DNA of 24,206 nt, taken from Oppiella nova. Lineage: Eukaryota; Arthropoda; Arachnida; Sarcoptiformes; Oppiidae. Shown here in pieces: positions 1 to 9,518 of the stretch (the stretch's first letter is position 1; each line of letters starts with the position of its first letter). A program made the position numbers and the translations under genes. The stretch lies in assembly GCA_905397405.1 (NCBI GenBank), contig CAJPVJ010000391.1, positions 1-24,206 on the forward strand, in the 5' to 3' direction. The notes beneath the pieces are model-generated. The model did not search any database and was not told where the DNA came from. It saw only the letters and a program-made list of their open reading frames with translations.

Positions 1-4
1 ATAG

Positions 5-1072
5 TCTGACGGATGTGTCCATCGAGTGATTGAATGTCTTGTCCGACAGACGGGAACAAAGATCGGCTCCAGATATGAAGTGTGCGGACAGTTGGGTCAC
101 TACAAGGAAGTGTTCACTTGTGTGGACACGAGTGATGGCAACCGAGAACTGGTCGTCAAAGTGGAGAGAAGTGAAGACACGAACCGTCTTCTCTCAGAAC
201 ACAAGTTCTACACAAAGCTGTCGACAACTCCTTGTTTTGATGTAGTGATCGACTACTTGTGCGACCTGTCCTTCCGCTACCTCGTGATGAAGCCTTTGGG
301 ACCAAATCTGTACGACTTGTACCGACTCGAGGGGAAGGAGGCGCCGGACAACGACCACAACTGGCGAGTGATGTTTGCGCTGAGATATGCCTCGCAAATG
401 GTGTCACGAGTGGCCAACTGTCACATCAGACAAATCATTCACAGAGACATCAAACCCGAGAACTTCGTGGTGGACGCCATCGATGAGAAGTACTTGTATT
501 TAATTGACTTTAATTTGGCCAAAGAGTACACAAACCCATTGACGGGACACATCCCGTACTGCAAGAGGAATGCCGCCCATTCTGTCGGTAACGTCCAGTT
601 CCTGTCGAACAACGCACACGCGGGGGAACAACAGTCCCGAAGAGACGACTTGATATCTGTTGGCTATTCGTTGGTGTGGTTGGCGAAGGGATGCCTTCCG
701 TGGTCTCACTTGTCTTCGCGAAAGTTTCCGATGAGAAGCGATTACTTGCGAGTTGTGGGCGATATGAAGACACTCTGCTCTCTGGACGAGCTCTGCGGTG
801 GTCTCCCCTCTGCCTTCAGGCAGTATATGGAGTATTGTCTGCGACTGGGGTTTGAAGAGCAGCCCAATTACTTCCATCTCAGGTCTCTCTTCGCTGATTG
901 TGTTGTGTCCGCGCGAAGTGAGACACAGACCCAGACATCACTTGAACAGGCATTCGAGGATTACTTAACCATTGACTCAAAGTTAGACAACATTTCACCT
1001 CATTTTAAGCGAAAAGTGTCTAATATTTACACCAAATTCGGAACTCCTTCGCCGCCAATGATCTGCCCTTAA
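5..1072 (+). CDS. Casein kinase 1-like Ser/Thr protein kinase, divergent, 5'-partial
   Basis: This is a single open exon ending in TAA at 1070-1072, encoding a protein kinase domain of the CK1 group. Numbering from the valine codon at 26, the visible features are: a degenerate glycine loop GQLGHYKEV (21-29), the ATP-anchoring Lys in VVKVE (K45), the alpha-C Glu in LLSEHKFY (E58), catalytic HRDIKPEN (139-146), DFN in place of DFG (161-163), and the CK1 hallmark EQQSRRDDLISVGY (201-214) where other kinases have APE, followed by LPW. Lys, Glu, the catalytic Asp, Asn and the metal-binding Asp are all kept, so activity is plausible despite the altered loops. No in-frame ATG precedes the domain and a stop lies at 2-4. 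The AG at 3-4 could be a splice acceptor, so the start is probably on an upstream exon. TTBK or VRK families fit less well because the SRRDDL block is typical CK1. The substrate is unknown. It converges with four-jointed. Confidence 0.85.
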   Translation, partial: SDGCVHRVIECLVRQTGTKIGSRYEVCGQLGHYKEVFTCVDTSDGNRELVVKVERSEDTNRLLSEHKFYTKLSTTPCFDVVIDYLCDLSFRYLVMKPLGPNLYDLYRLEGKEAPDNDHNWRVMFALRYASQMVSRVANCHIRQIIHRDIKPENFVVDAIDEKYLYLIDFNLAKEYTNPLTGHIPYCKRNAAHSVGNVQFLSNNAHAGEQQSRRDDLISVGYSLVWLAKGCLPWSHLSSRKFPMRSDYLRVVGDMKTLCSLDELCGGLPSAFRQYMEYCLRLGFEEQPNYFHLRSLFADCVVSARSETQTQTSLEQAFEDYLTIDSKLDNISPHFKRKVSNIYTKFGTPSPPMICP

Positions 1073-1552
1073 AGTTGAGCCCAGTTTTCATGTTTTAGAC
1101 AAATAATTATTTATCGTTTATTTAATTATGAATTTGTTTTAATACTGCAATTAATTCCTTGTTTTAGACTAATTTATATGAAGTTTTTGTTTTCAATTGT
1201 GAGAAGTGATGGATCCCTGTCCCACCACTCTATCATTCCCTAACGAATAAGTATTTCTGATATTAGTTATAATGTTTCACAATTGGGTTTTTAGATGTTT
1301 TTTATCGCAAACAATTAAGTGATTTGTTTCATCTCAATATCAATTCAAACAGATTTGAAGTTTTTTAGTGATTTTTGTAATTTCAATGTAATTACTTATT
1401 GAAACATTTTATGAGATTTTTTGAACAAATTCTTGTCGTATTCAAGCTCTGAGTTGTTTTATAAAAATCTTATGAACTGTTTTTTGTGTTAAATTTTTTG
1501 TTAACGTTAGTGTAAATTAATTTTCATACCATTTATAAATGAACACCTAATG

Positions 1553-1558
1553 AATAAA
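1553..1558 (+). promoter_or_regulatory. Possible polyadenylation signal for the CK1-like gene
   Basis: An AATAAA hexamer lies about 480 nt past the kinase stop codon. In sequence this AT-rich a hexamer occurs easily by chance, so this is only the first canonical match downstream. Confidence 0.25.
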
Positions 1559-2323
1559 TTCTCATTTCATTTAACTGTAATTTAAGCAAATGATAAGATT
1601 ATACAAATGTTTATTGTTTTATCTAATTAATCATTAAAGCTAATCTGCAATTTAATTAATTTGTTTTTACATAATTAATTTAACTGTATAAATCATTGAT
1701 TAAATTAGTTCACATTACCTAATCATTCATAATGTATGAAACAAATGGGAATACTTTATAATGTTTTGAGTTTTAGAGTACTACAGAGTATAATCATATA
1801 TTTCAATGAAAAATTGATTATATATTTCTATAACAAATGACAAAATAATCGAAATACACTTCAATATCGAGAAAATGTCAAAACCAAACAATCGGCGATA
1901 TGTTAGATCACATGCCCTTTAAATGATTGTCAACTCAAAAGTGGTTGGCATTCAATGTTTTATTGATTACCACTTACTCGATGGGGAATAAAGTAGTGGA
2001 CAAACCATTAAAATAATGAACAAATCAATTAAAGACCATTTCGTGTGCCCTCTCCTCTGCCGCAGACAATGGTCTCAAGTATTTTCGCACAAATATAGCG
2101 AGTTTTGAACTCTACTTTCGCTAATGATCTCAACTAATGATTTATAAATCAAATATAATTATATTTTACAAATGAATTATGTTTAACATTTGAAATCCAT
2201 TAGGAATTTAATTGAATTTTCTGACATATATTGTACGAAAATTTGTTATCAAAATAATATTTTGGTATAACTTATTGTATATTTGTATACAAGAATTAAT
2301 TGAATTTCAAATAAATTGTTTTT

Positions 2324-2329
2324 TTTATT
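2324..2329 (-). promoter_or_regulatory. Possible polyadenylation signal for four-jointed
   Basis: This is a minus-strand AATAAA about 330 nt after the four-jointed stop. A weaker ATTAAA variant lies nearer, around 2487-2492. If the 128-bp duplication is an assembly error, both distances shrink by 128 nt. A chance match is possible. Confidence 0.2.
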
Positions 2330-2503
2330 AATATTCAATAGTAAAGATATATTACATAAAAATCTGAAATATCGTAACGAAAGAAATGTACACAATCTCT
2401 ATAATAATGATAATTACAAATACAATAATCAAATGACTAAATAATTATATATCAATAACTAATTTGTTTGTTGTATACAAATCATGTATTTAATGAATAA
2501 ATT

Positions 2504-2747
2504 AAGTATAGTACTGTATAGTATGAATGCTCTTTATGTGTAATTAGTAATGACTTTACAATTCTCGAAGTGTGTGAACACCCTCACGATTCGTTGCTGA
2601 AAATGTTGTGTAAAATAACATGAATAAATGAAAGTATAGTACTGTATAGTATGAATGCTCTTTATGTGTAATTAGTAATGACTTTACAATTCTCGAAGTG
2701 TGTGAACACCCTCACGATTCGTTGCTGAAAATGTTGTGTAAAATAAC
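2504..2747. repeat. Direct tandem duplication (period 128 bp) over the 3' end of four-jointed
   Basis: Positions 2504-2619 and 2632-2747 match over 116 bp with an offset of 128. Similarity extends weakly leftward with a 1-bp indel (TGAATAAAT at 2494 and 2621). The right-hand copy contains the last codons and the TAA of four-jointed. The left-hand copy lies past the stop, so it is a non-coding echo of the C-terminal codons in the 3' UTR. The near identity means the duplication is very recent or an assembly product. Confidence 0.95.
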
Positions 2748-4315
2748 GCAAATAATCGGCTTTTATTTGAATTAATTGTCGCTTAAATGTTGGCTCGTAT
2801 TGTGCGATGAAATCGATGAGAAGTTTGTGAGGGTTTGGATGTGTCCTCAATTGCCTCAAGTGTTCAATCGTTGATCGCCTGAATATACAGTTAGTGTTGA
2901 GCACAGAGTTGTGGAAAGTTTGGAAGAATTGCGATTCGTTTCCATTCTTCTGGCTATACATAAGCCAATACGCGTCCAGAAAACCACTTTCGTTGTCAAT
3001 CATCCAAATAGAGTTGGTTTGTGTCGACTTCACTAAGTTATGGATTGTTTCCTATTATGACAAACACAGACACAGACATCAATTATCACAACTAATCACA
3101 TATCGCATGAAAAGCATTGAAAGCCATACTATAGAAACGAATCGATAAATCAAATGTTTGTGTAATTAGTGCTTACTTTCAAAATAGTTGTATTATTACA
3201 CAGACATCAATTATCACAACTAATCACATATCGCATGAAAAGCATTGAAAGCCATACTATAGAAACGAATCGATAAATCAAATGTTTGTGTAATTAGTGC
3301 TTACTTTCAAAATAGTTGTGTTGTTTTGTTTGAGGGCCGCGTCCTGCATACTGGCCACCCGGTCATAATTGCCAGTTAGGTAATCAAACACCAAGAGATC
3401 ACTCCATTGCATCAGTTCCACCAATTGAGGGGACGTCAGGTTTCTCAGACGACTGTCATTAGCGTGTAATGTGGTGTTAGTAATGAGGGAATCGAGTATA
3501 AGACTAGGCATGCGATCCCTTTCCAAGTCATCTATCCATTCAATTAAAGCTACGGTTGTATTGATTTGCCACTCTTTGGACAGACTGTCGTTCCACACAT
3601 TACTCCACATGCGATCACTGGTGTTGACCAGAGTTACCGACGGAACGTTAGTTATGCCCAACAGTCGCGACAAATAGAAAGACATGACTTCTCCCAACAC
3701 TAAGTACTGGTGCGGAGACCGATATCTGGCGCATACTTGAGTGCCGTCCGAAAACACGGCGAACTGGTTGTTGGCGCGTCCGCACCGGTTCCAAGTGGGC
3801 GCCTCCACTCTCATCACTTGCGATACTTTGACTCTCTCTAGAAAACGGGATACATTGCTATCTGTGAGCCCTTTCGGGAATAGGTTTTCCATCCATTGCG
3901 ACCAATAGAGTTGGTCTTCGGTTATCACTTTCTTTGGTACTGGACTTCGAGTTATATTGACTTTAAGTGGTGACTGAAACCTCAGTGGAAGACTTGAGTT
4001 GGAGTCGAAGTCGCCCTCTTTGAAGGCGCGATTGTGAGGGCCGTCATCCGAGTAGTACTGGTCGTAGTCCTCGTACTCAACCAACTCGTTGTCTCCTATA
4101 ATATCATTGCGATTATAGTCGCCGTAATCGCCTCTCAAGACATTGGGTTTGGTCCACAACAGAGACAAAGCTAAGGGAACTTTAATGAATTTGTGGTCAT
4201 CTTCGTGGTCCACATTCTGAAGGTTTATTCGCATAAACGTTAGGGTAATCAGTGATAGGGATAGGACTGCGCCGAAGAAGACGAGTCGCAACTTATTTAG
4301 GTTATAGACTCTCAT
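2662..4315 (-). CDS. fj: Four-jointed / FJX1 Golgi cadherin kinase (2 exons)
   Basis: Exon 1 is 4315-3305 (337 codons) and exon 2 is 3027-2662 (121 codons plus TAA), giving about 458 residues; FJX1 is of similar size. Fj is a Golgi type II membrane kinase that phosphorylates Ser/Thr in the cadherin repeats of Fat and Dachsous, tuning planar polarity and Hippo growth control. Visible features are a hydrophobic anchor at residues 11-28, an acidic Tyr/Asp-rich stem, many N-glycosylation sequons, the Cys-bearing CGRANNQF...DGTQVC block, FDYLTGNYDR at the end of exon 1, and the metal-binding DNE of WMIDNESGF (348-350), the motif mutated in kinase-dead Drosophila Fj. The ATG at 4315 is chosen because it is the first in frame after a TGA at 4339-4337 and sits just before the anchor. 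The intron runs 3304-3028, donor GTAAGC, acceptor GTGAAG, phase 0; the acceptor has a poor pyrimidine tract. Both exon 3' ends lie inside 128-bp-period duplications. Confidence 0.93.
3028..3304 (-). other. Four-jointed intron, 277 bp as assembled
   Basis: Phase-0 intron with donor GTAAGC at 3304-3299 and acceptor AG at 3029-3028. It is longer than most introns in the window because it contains an extra copy of a 122-bp segment. A duplicate of the donor (GTAAGC at 3176-3171) lies inside it. With one copy removed the intron would be about 149 bp. Confidence 0.8.
3070..3319. repeat. Direct tandem duplication (period 128 bp) over the four-jointed exon 1 donor site
   Basis: Positions 3070-3191 and 3198-3319 are the same 122 bp with an offset of 128. 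They are separated by six bases (ATTATT). The copy at 3198-3319 holds the last 15 coding bases of exon 1 and the working donor. The other copy is wholly intronic and carries a decoy donor with the same preceding codons. Confidence 0.95.
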
Positions 4316-4358
4316 CTGTGATGTATTGAACACAAGTCACCGCCAAATAGTACTCCGT

Positions 4359-4727
4359 ATGGCATCTGAAGAATCATTAAAAAACATATCAATCAATAAA
4401 CTGTTCAAACATTTTCTGCTTTCATTGCTTATGTTATTCAGAGATAAAAACAGAATATATTTATTTGCAAATAGTATTCACTTATTTATGCAATTCTTTA
4501 AACAGCATAAGAGAATGGATTCTGAAATTTTTGACATCAAAACAAATTCTGTTATTTTTCTGACAGTTTTGTTGGCTTTTATTATTAAAGTTTGGTTTAC
4601 ATCTCAAGAAAATTTTATCGATTGCACTCTTTTTTGCTCAAGAGATCCGATTTATAAAATTGTTTCAATATATACGGCTGTTCAGGCATTTGAAACAGGG
4701 ATTGGTATCTACTGTCAAACAGTTTGA
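4359..4727 (+). CDS. Doubtful ORF, 122 codons, divergent from four-jointed
   Basis: An open frame from ATG 4359 to TGA 4725-4727 starts 44 bp from the four-jointed ATG on the opposite strand. The product would be hydrophobic, with a segment rich in Ile, Leu and Val near the middle, and it matches no family I know. Codon third positions are mostly A/T, unlike the three recognised genes, so it looks like background sequence that happens to lack stops. It overlaps the place where the four-jointed promoter and 5' UTR should be. Confidence 0.12.
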   Translation: MASEESLKNISINKLFKHFLLSLLMLFRDKNRIYLFANSIHLFMQFFKQHKRMDSEIFDIKTNSVIFLTVLLAFIIKVWFTSQENFIDCTLFCSRDPIYKIVSIYTAVQAFETGIGIYCQTV

Positions 4728-7652
4728 AATGTATTGATATATAAATGAGTGTCAATTGCGATGCGCCTAAAAAAGCCTTTCAATGCAATGATACGAGTGA
4801 TGGCAGTCTTAAGTGAGCCCTTATTTCTAACTTATATTCTGTTAATTGAAAAGAATTGAACCCTTGGGTTGAGTATTGGATTCAATTTGGAGATTGCAGT
4901 GAATATAAGGGCAAAAGTCGGTGCCATATGTCTATCTACTCACACGAAATGCATTATTATTGAGGGCATTGGATAACACTTAAGAAATCAAAGAAAATTA
5001 GTTTAACTGAAATTTATTAAAGAATTAAATCTCATATATTTGGGATTAAATAGCACTTCAATTGCGTATAGCATTTGGTGTGCAATAGACGGGAGGCGTT
5101 TGAGCACAGAATGTGATGATTTGATGATCGCATAAGTATTAAACAAATATAATTAAAACTCCAGAGATTTGTCGCTAAGATTGACGACGACTGCAACGGC
5201 TCTTATGTCCGCCTCAATTGATCTTCATTTTGAAAAAACCAGAAAAATTAGAATTCCTTTCAATGTATTCATTGAATCGTAAGTTGAAAATAAGGCATCA
5301 CTTCAGCAAACATTGAGCCAAGACTTCAATTGAAGACTTTGCACAAGTTTTTAGTTAAACATTTTTAACTCAACAAATAAATGACTCTATTTTTCATTCA
5401 TTTTTTTGCTCTCAAAAATCATATAAAGAAAACTCATTCACTTCGAGTCCAACTCAAGTGAAGCTCTACTTTAAAGACATTTTCTTTATATTTAGTATAA
5501 TTTAATATTAATGTAGTTTTTTTGAGTCAAGTATTCAGTATATTATATACAATACGAATATTATATCAAATAGTTTTCGTCAAAAATTTCAGTCTATATA
5601 AGGATTCAGGAATTCGTTTATTTTTATAGACAGTTAGAGTGAAAATAATTGAAAAACACTTTATGAGAAACTATTTAAAGAAAATGTTGATTTGAAAATT
5701 TCTCCCATTTTACACATTTGTCATTCGTTCACCAAAACTAGTGTTTCGATTACGAAAATTGCAATTATTTCTCAACTTTAGCTTCAATTATTTAGAAAAA
5801 GAGTTCAAAGAATGGTATTGTATTATATGTTTCTAGAATTTGCGAAATTATAAATTATTTGAAATTTAATTCTTAAGCCAAAGACATACAGAATCTAAAA
5901 CTAGCAAAATGTGAACTCATTCGTGACGAATGCTCGGTTATATAAATGATATATAACTTACTCTTACAGTTATATACGACTATTAGACGGAGAAAAACGA
6001 CACAACAATTGAATTAATTTAATATAAAAGGAGAAATCAAAAGAAGTTGTTTTGGGAGTAAAGCGATTGTATAGTGAGCTTAGATACCAATTCTTAATAT
6101 GACATAAAATCGTGTCATTTATGTAATGATAAGTTGTTATCAGAATAACGACAAATATTGCAACAATTTTGATGTGATAAGCGTTTGTAGCGATTTCTGA
6201 CATTACATAACATAACATAATCTCCAGAATTAAGCTTTTTTTGGTGGGAGAGTCGACATCAATATAATGCACACAAAATGTTGCCTTTCATTCATTGGCT
6301 TTAGTTTTTATATGTGGTTAATATCGGTCGGAGTTAACGAACCCCACAGTCTATGGTATCATTTCATTCATTGCATTCACACTATTTTACGACTCTTTAG
6401 ATTATCTATAATTAACTAAATATCCAACGCATCCGACATTCACTATACGACCCGTTATTAATGTGACTTCAATTTTGCACATCTCATCATCTGTTAATAC
6501 ATTACTGTAGTCTCTATTTGTATTACTATTACACAGTATTATATGCTCCCAAACAACCATAATATGCCTTCTCATCATTTAATACATTAATACTCCACTA
6601 ATCTATTCATTGCTACGTCCCTGTCATCCACTCATAAATTGCTTTTTTGCACACTTTTAATAATCCCTGTTTTAAATTACTTTATATTCTAATTAAATTT
6701 ATTACAAATTCCCTGCTATCGTATGTATCGTATGTTACATTAATGAATCGAGAATTTGCAGTTCCCTCACGATATAAACTTTTTTCTTAAAAAAGTAATT
6801 CCCATTAAATTTAGGGAACATTTTCTGAATTAATTTCTGTGAAATACACACAAAGTAAACACAATTGTTTTATACCGTATCTACTGTAGTATGGTAATCT
6901 TTAATTTTAAATATAATACTAAGTTAACATTACTAAAAATGCTTATATAATTTAATTAATTCAAATGATAATAAAGTAATTGAAATAAAAGTTCACTTCT
7001 ACTCGTAAGGCGTCTTGAATTTATTGGTTGTATTAATAGTGAAGAAAGAAACAAATAAATTGAATAAATATTTTGAATTTCATTGAATACAAAGAAACCT
7101 ATCATTTCATTGATTTATCATTTTGTGTATCAAATGTCAAAAAACAATTTATCTGTGAATTAGTCGACAGAAAAGAACAGTAAGAATGAGAAGAAAACAA
7201 ATTTATTTCTGTCTTCGCTTTGAAGGCAAACATAACATTAAATTAAGAAAAACTCGATCGGAATGCGAGTGAAGTCTCTTTATCTAAACATTTGGTGAGT
7301 TTTCTGTCAAATACATTGAATTACAGTTTAGAGTATTCGCAGTCAAGTCTTCACTATTTTAATCCTCGAAATGAAATTTATATGAATTTAAGGCATGAAC
7401 TCAAGTGAGTCTAAAGATAAGACATGAAAGAAAGTGTTTGGAAATCATTTGAAATATTCAATCAAAGAGTGTCTGTCAGTGGACGGGGAGTGAAGTTAAG
7501 TCGAGAATCTATTAATGTGTCAGAGATAACACCAGTTATGAGAGACTGTTACATATAATTAACTTTTCCCACTGTTTTCGCCTAAATTAAAAAGCCTTTA
7601 GGCCATAGAAATAGATTATAGATTAGTGTTTAGAAAACATAATACAATACAT
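4728..7652. other. AT-rich non-coding region upstream of four-jointed
   Basis: Nearly 3 kb of AT-rich sequence with no reading frame of convincing composition. It is upstream of four-jointed and may hold its regulatory DNA, but no specific site can be defended. A TATATAAGG string at about 5594 and a short inverted GCCCTTAT/ATAAGGGC pair (about 4818 and 4915) are the only patterns noticed. No tRNA, transposon ends or long repeats were seen. Confidence 0.5.
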
Positions 7653-7682
7653 GAGTGAGTGAGTTTGAGAGTGAGTGAGTGA

Positions 7683-7717
<35 letters not shown>

Positions 7718-7855
7718 AGAAGTGTTGGCGTAGTTGAAGGCAATGGAAGAGCTGTTAAACTTCTTCCAACCCCTCCAGTTGTTGCAGACGGACTCGGGCT
7801 CAGACATCCACGAGCACAGGGAGTCCTCTTCGAAGCGCTCCGAGTATCTCAGAAA
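7616..7855 (-). CDS. Coding exon of an unidentified protein, possibly terminal
   Basis: Reading leftward, a strong splice acceptor (pyrimidine-rich CCCCTCTGTTTTGCAG, AG at 7857-7856) is followed by about 47 codons at 7855-7715. Their third positions are mostly G or C, as in the real genes here and unlike the background. The frame begins FLRYSERFEEDSLCSWM and is rich in Trp, Cys, Ser and acidic residues. I cannot name the protein. No good donor follows. The same frame runs through the TG microsatellite as a Thr-His repeat and ends at a stop at 7616-7618, so this may be a last exon with a repeat-derived C-terminus, or the donor is cryptic. Upstream exons would lie to the right, none securely found. 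Its acceptor region is duplicated at 9434-9518. Confidence 0.5.
7653..7715. repeat. Compound microsatellite: GAGT units then (TG)16
   Basis: GAGT/GAGTGA-like units at 7653-7682 pass into an uninterrupted TG tract at 7684-7715. The tract directly abuts the G/C3-rich minus-strand exon and would be read as alternating Thr-His in its frame. Confidence 0.95.
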
Positions 7856-7924
7856 CTGCAAAACAGAGGGGAAAGGCATCGAAACAGTTGTTCGATAAAT
7901 AATGAAAAACTGTGAGGGGATGGC

Positions 7925-7931
<7 letters not shown>
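7847..7931 (-). repeat. 85-bp dispersed repeat, copy 1 (intron end plus splice acceptor)
   Basis: This is identical to 9434-9518 except for one G/C difference near 7914. On the minus strand it comprises about 76 bases of intron end, the AG, and the first nine exon bases (Phe-Leu-Arg). It stops precisely where the AG microsatellite begins. Confidence 0.95.

Positions 7932-7959
<28 letters not shown>
7927..7959. repeat. (AG)n microsatellite
   Basis: A perfect AG/CT dinucleotide run of about 33 bp that merges with the end of the 85-bp repeat. On the minus strand it is a CT tract inside the putative intron before the 7855 exon. Confidence 0.97.
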
Positions 7960-7961
<2 letters not shown>

Positions 7962-9379
7962 CTTTACTTTATTATTATACGAATTCATAGTTAAGTCTCT
8001 TTTATTATACATTTAAAGAATATAATAGAAATTAATAATCGTCAGAATAATAGGGAAAATGCATTTAATTATATAGCATTTTGGTTCATATGATTCAGTA
8101 GTAAATGACGCTAATAATGTGGCATTAGAGGAGTGGGAGATAGGGCTCCTGTAGTCAAGAAATTCGATTAGATGTCAGCCGGGATTTCTCTAAATTAAGA
8201 ACTGCTTTCATGAGTGAATCTCCAGCGCAACCGATGGCCGTCTTTTGGGAAATTAGTGGAAAAGGAGCGCAAGAAGTGAAGTATCAGTAGTTTTAGCGAG
8301 AATTAGTTCAATGTGTCAAACAGTGAGCTATGGTTTTGTCAGTCGTTTATGAGTTTACAAGTCGTTTAATTTGTTTCCAACACTTCACCTCATACTCCAT
8401 ACCCAACCAAACACTAATACAAATGCTATTAATTTAGCAAATATTTGATTTAAATTAGTTTTTCAAACACATTACCCAAACTCATTAATCAAATGCATAA
8501 AAACCAAACAAATTATTGAGATTTTCTCAGCTATTAGCTCATGGAGTGCTCACTCTTTATATGCCTTTCCTTATGCTATAATAGACTGAAGTTTAAAATT
8601 CTTCACTAAACTAACAGCTCTCCAGAGTTATCGAGTTTTTTCTTTCAAAGCGTTTTGCGATCGATATTCAAACCTCAGGCCAAATGTAATAACAATAATA
8701 ATAAAAAGTTATAAAAATGTCAACAAAATATTTGTTCGCATCTGAATTCAAAATAAGATAATGCAACAAAATATTGCTATTTATATAGCGATTCATTTTA
8801 ATCACAATTAAAATTAAGTTATTTTCGCACTAATTCTTTACTATAAAAGCTCTTTTTGTAGCATTTTTTCAAAAGAATATTTATACAGTATTTCATAGAA
8901 TATTCGTGAATAACATAACAATAAGTGCTTATGAGTTTAAAGGAAACTCAAATAAAAGGTATATAAATAAAGGCAACAATTTTTCAATACGTATTATAAA
9001 GTATAAAAAGGGATTTTCGTATAAATAATAAATAAATCCAAATCTACATAAAAAGATCGCTAAAATGAATTGGTTTTGATATAACAGGTCGTAAAATAGA
9101 CTCTAAGATACAATAAAATGAAGTAAAGTTTGCTCTTTTTATATGAGTTTTAGAGCTTATCGATAGGCCGGTCATTATATTTAGTGAACAATTTTTTCGC
9201 TGATAGTGTTATTGCTGTAAAAAATGATTTTCTCGCGAAGCTTCAGAAGTGAAGTGAATTGAAGGGAATGGAGTGAACGCTCGATAGGACTCGAGTCTCG
9301 ACTCACACACAATGTATGGCAATGGGCTCTAAACGAGCGCAAGGGATCAGATGTCAGTTATGAAGGAGTGTAGAGAATG
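7960..9379. other. AT-rich region, probably intronic or intergenic
   Basis: No supportable gene. If the exons at 7855 and 9442 are alternative ends of one minus-strand gene, this would be intron. A slightly more GC-balanced patch at about 8130-8290 has a short minus-strand open stretch but no splice sites good enough to call. Confidence 0.4.
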
Positions 9380-9442
9380 CTAACGCTTTCGCTGCCGAAG
9401 CTGTTGGCTGTTGGCTCTTGTATTACTGTTTTGTCTCAGAAA
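9380..9442 (-). CDS. Candidate alternative terminal exon, 20 codons
   Basis: The duplicated acceptor (AG at 9444-9443) is followed by TTTCTGAGA, the same nine bases that start the 7855 exon, then by different sequence. The frame stays open for 20 codons, rich in Asn, Gln, Arg and Ser and ending QLRQRKR, then TAG at 9380-9382. It could be a short alternative last exon of the same gene, or simply the flank of a copied intron end. Without transcripts this cannot be settled. Confidence 0.25.
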   Translation of the reverse strand, partial: FLRQNSNTRANSQQLRQRKR

Positions 9443-9518
9443 CTGCAAAACAGAGGGGAAAGGCATCGAAACAGTTGTTCGATAAATAATGAAAAACTCT
9501 GAGGGGATGGCATAGAGA
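9434..9518 (-). repeat. 85-bp dispersed repeat, copy 2
   Basis: Second copy of the segment at 7847-7931, 1,587 bp away, same orientation, one mismatch. Flanks on both sides differ from those of copy 1, and copy 2 lacks the adjacent AG microsatellite. No target-site duplication or terminal inverted repeat is evident. Confidence 0.95.

Larger units (their letters stand above)
1073..2490. other. AT-rich convergent intergenic region
   Basis: The stretch between the stop of the CK1-like kinase and the duplicated tail of four-jointed is AT-rich and has stops in all frames. It presumably holds the two 3' UTRs, since the genes face each other. I see no RNA gene, transposon or other repeat in it. Confidence 0.6.

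Noticed and set aside
2894-3148. Plus-strand frame opposite four-jointed exon 2
   Set aside because: It is the antisense shadow of the conserved four-jointed exon and intron duplication.
5594-5640. TATATAAGG with a downstream CAGTTA as a core promoter
   Set aside because: The spacing is a little long, no gene follows on that strand, and such strings are expected by chance in AT-rich DNA.
5970-6272. Minus-strand 100-codon frame
   Set aside because: Background AT composition, no domain, no neighbouring splice signals worth noting.
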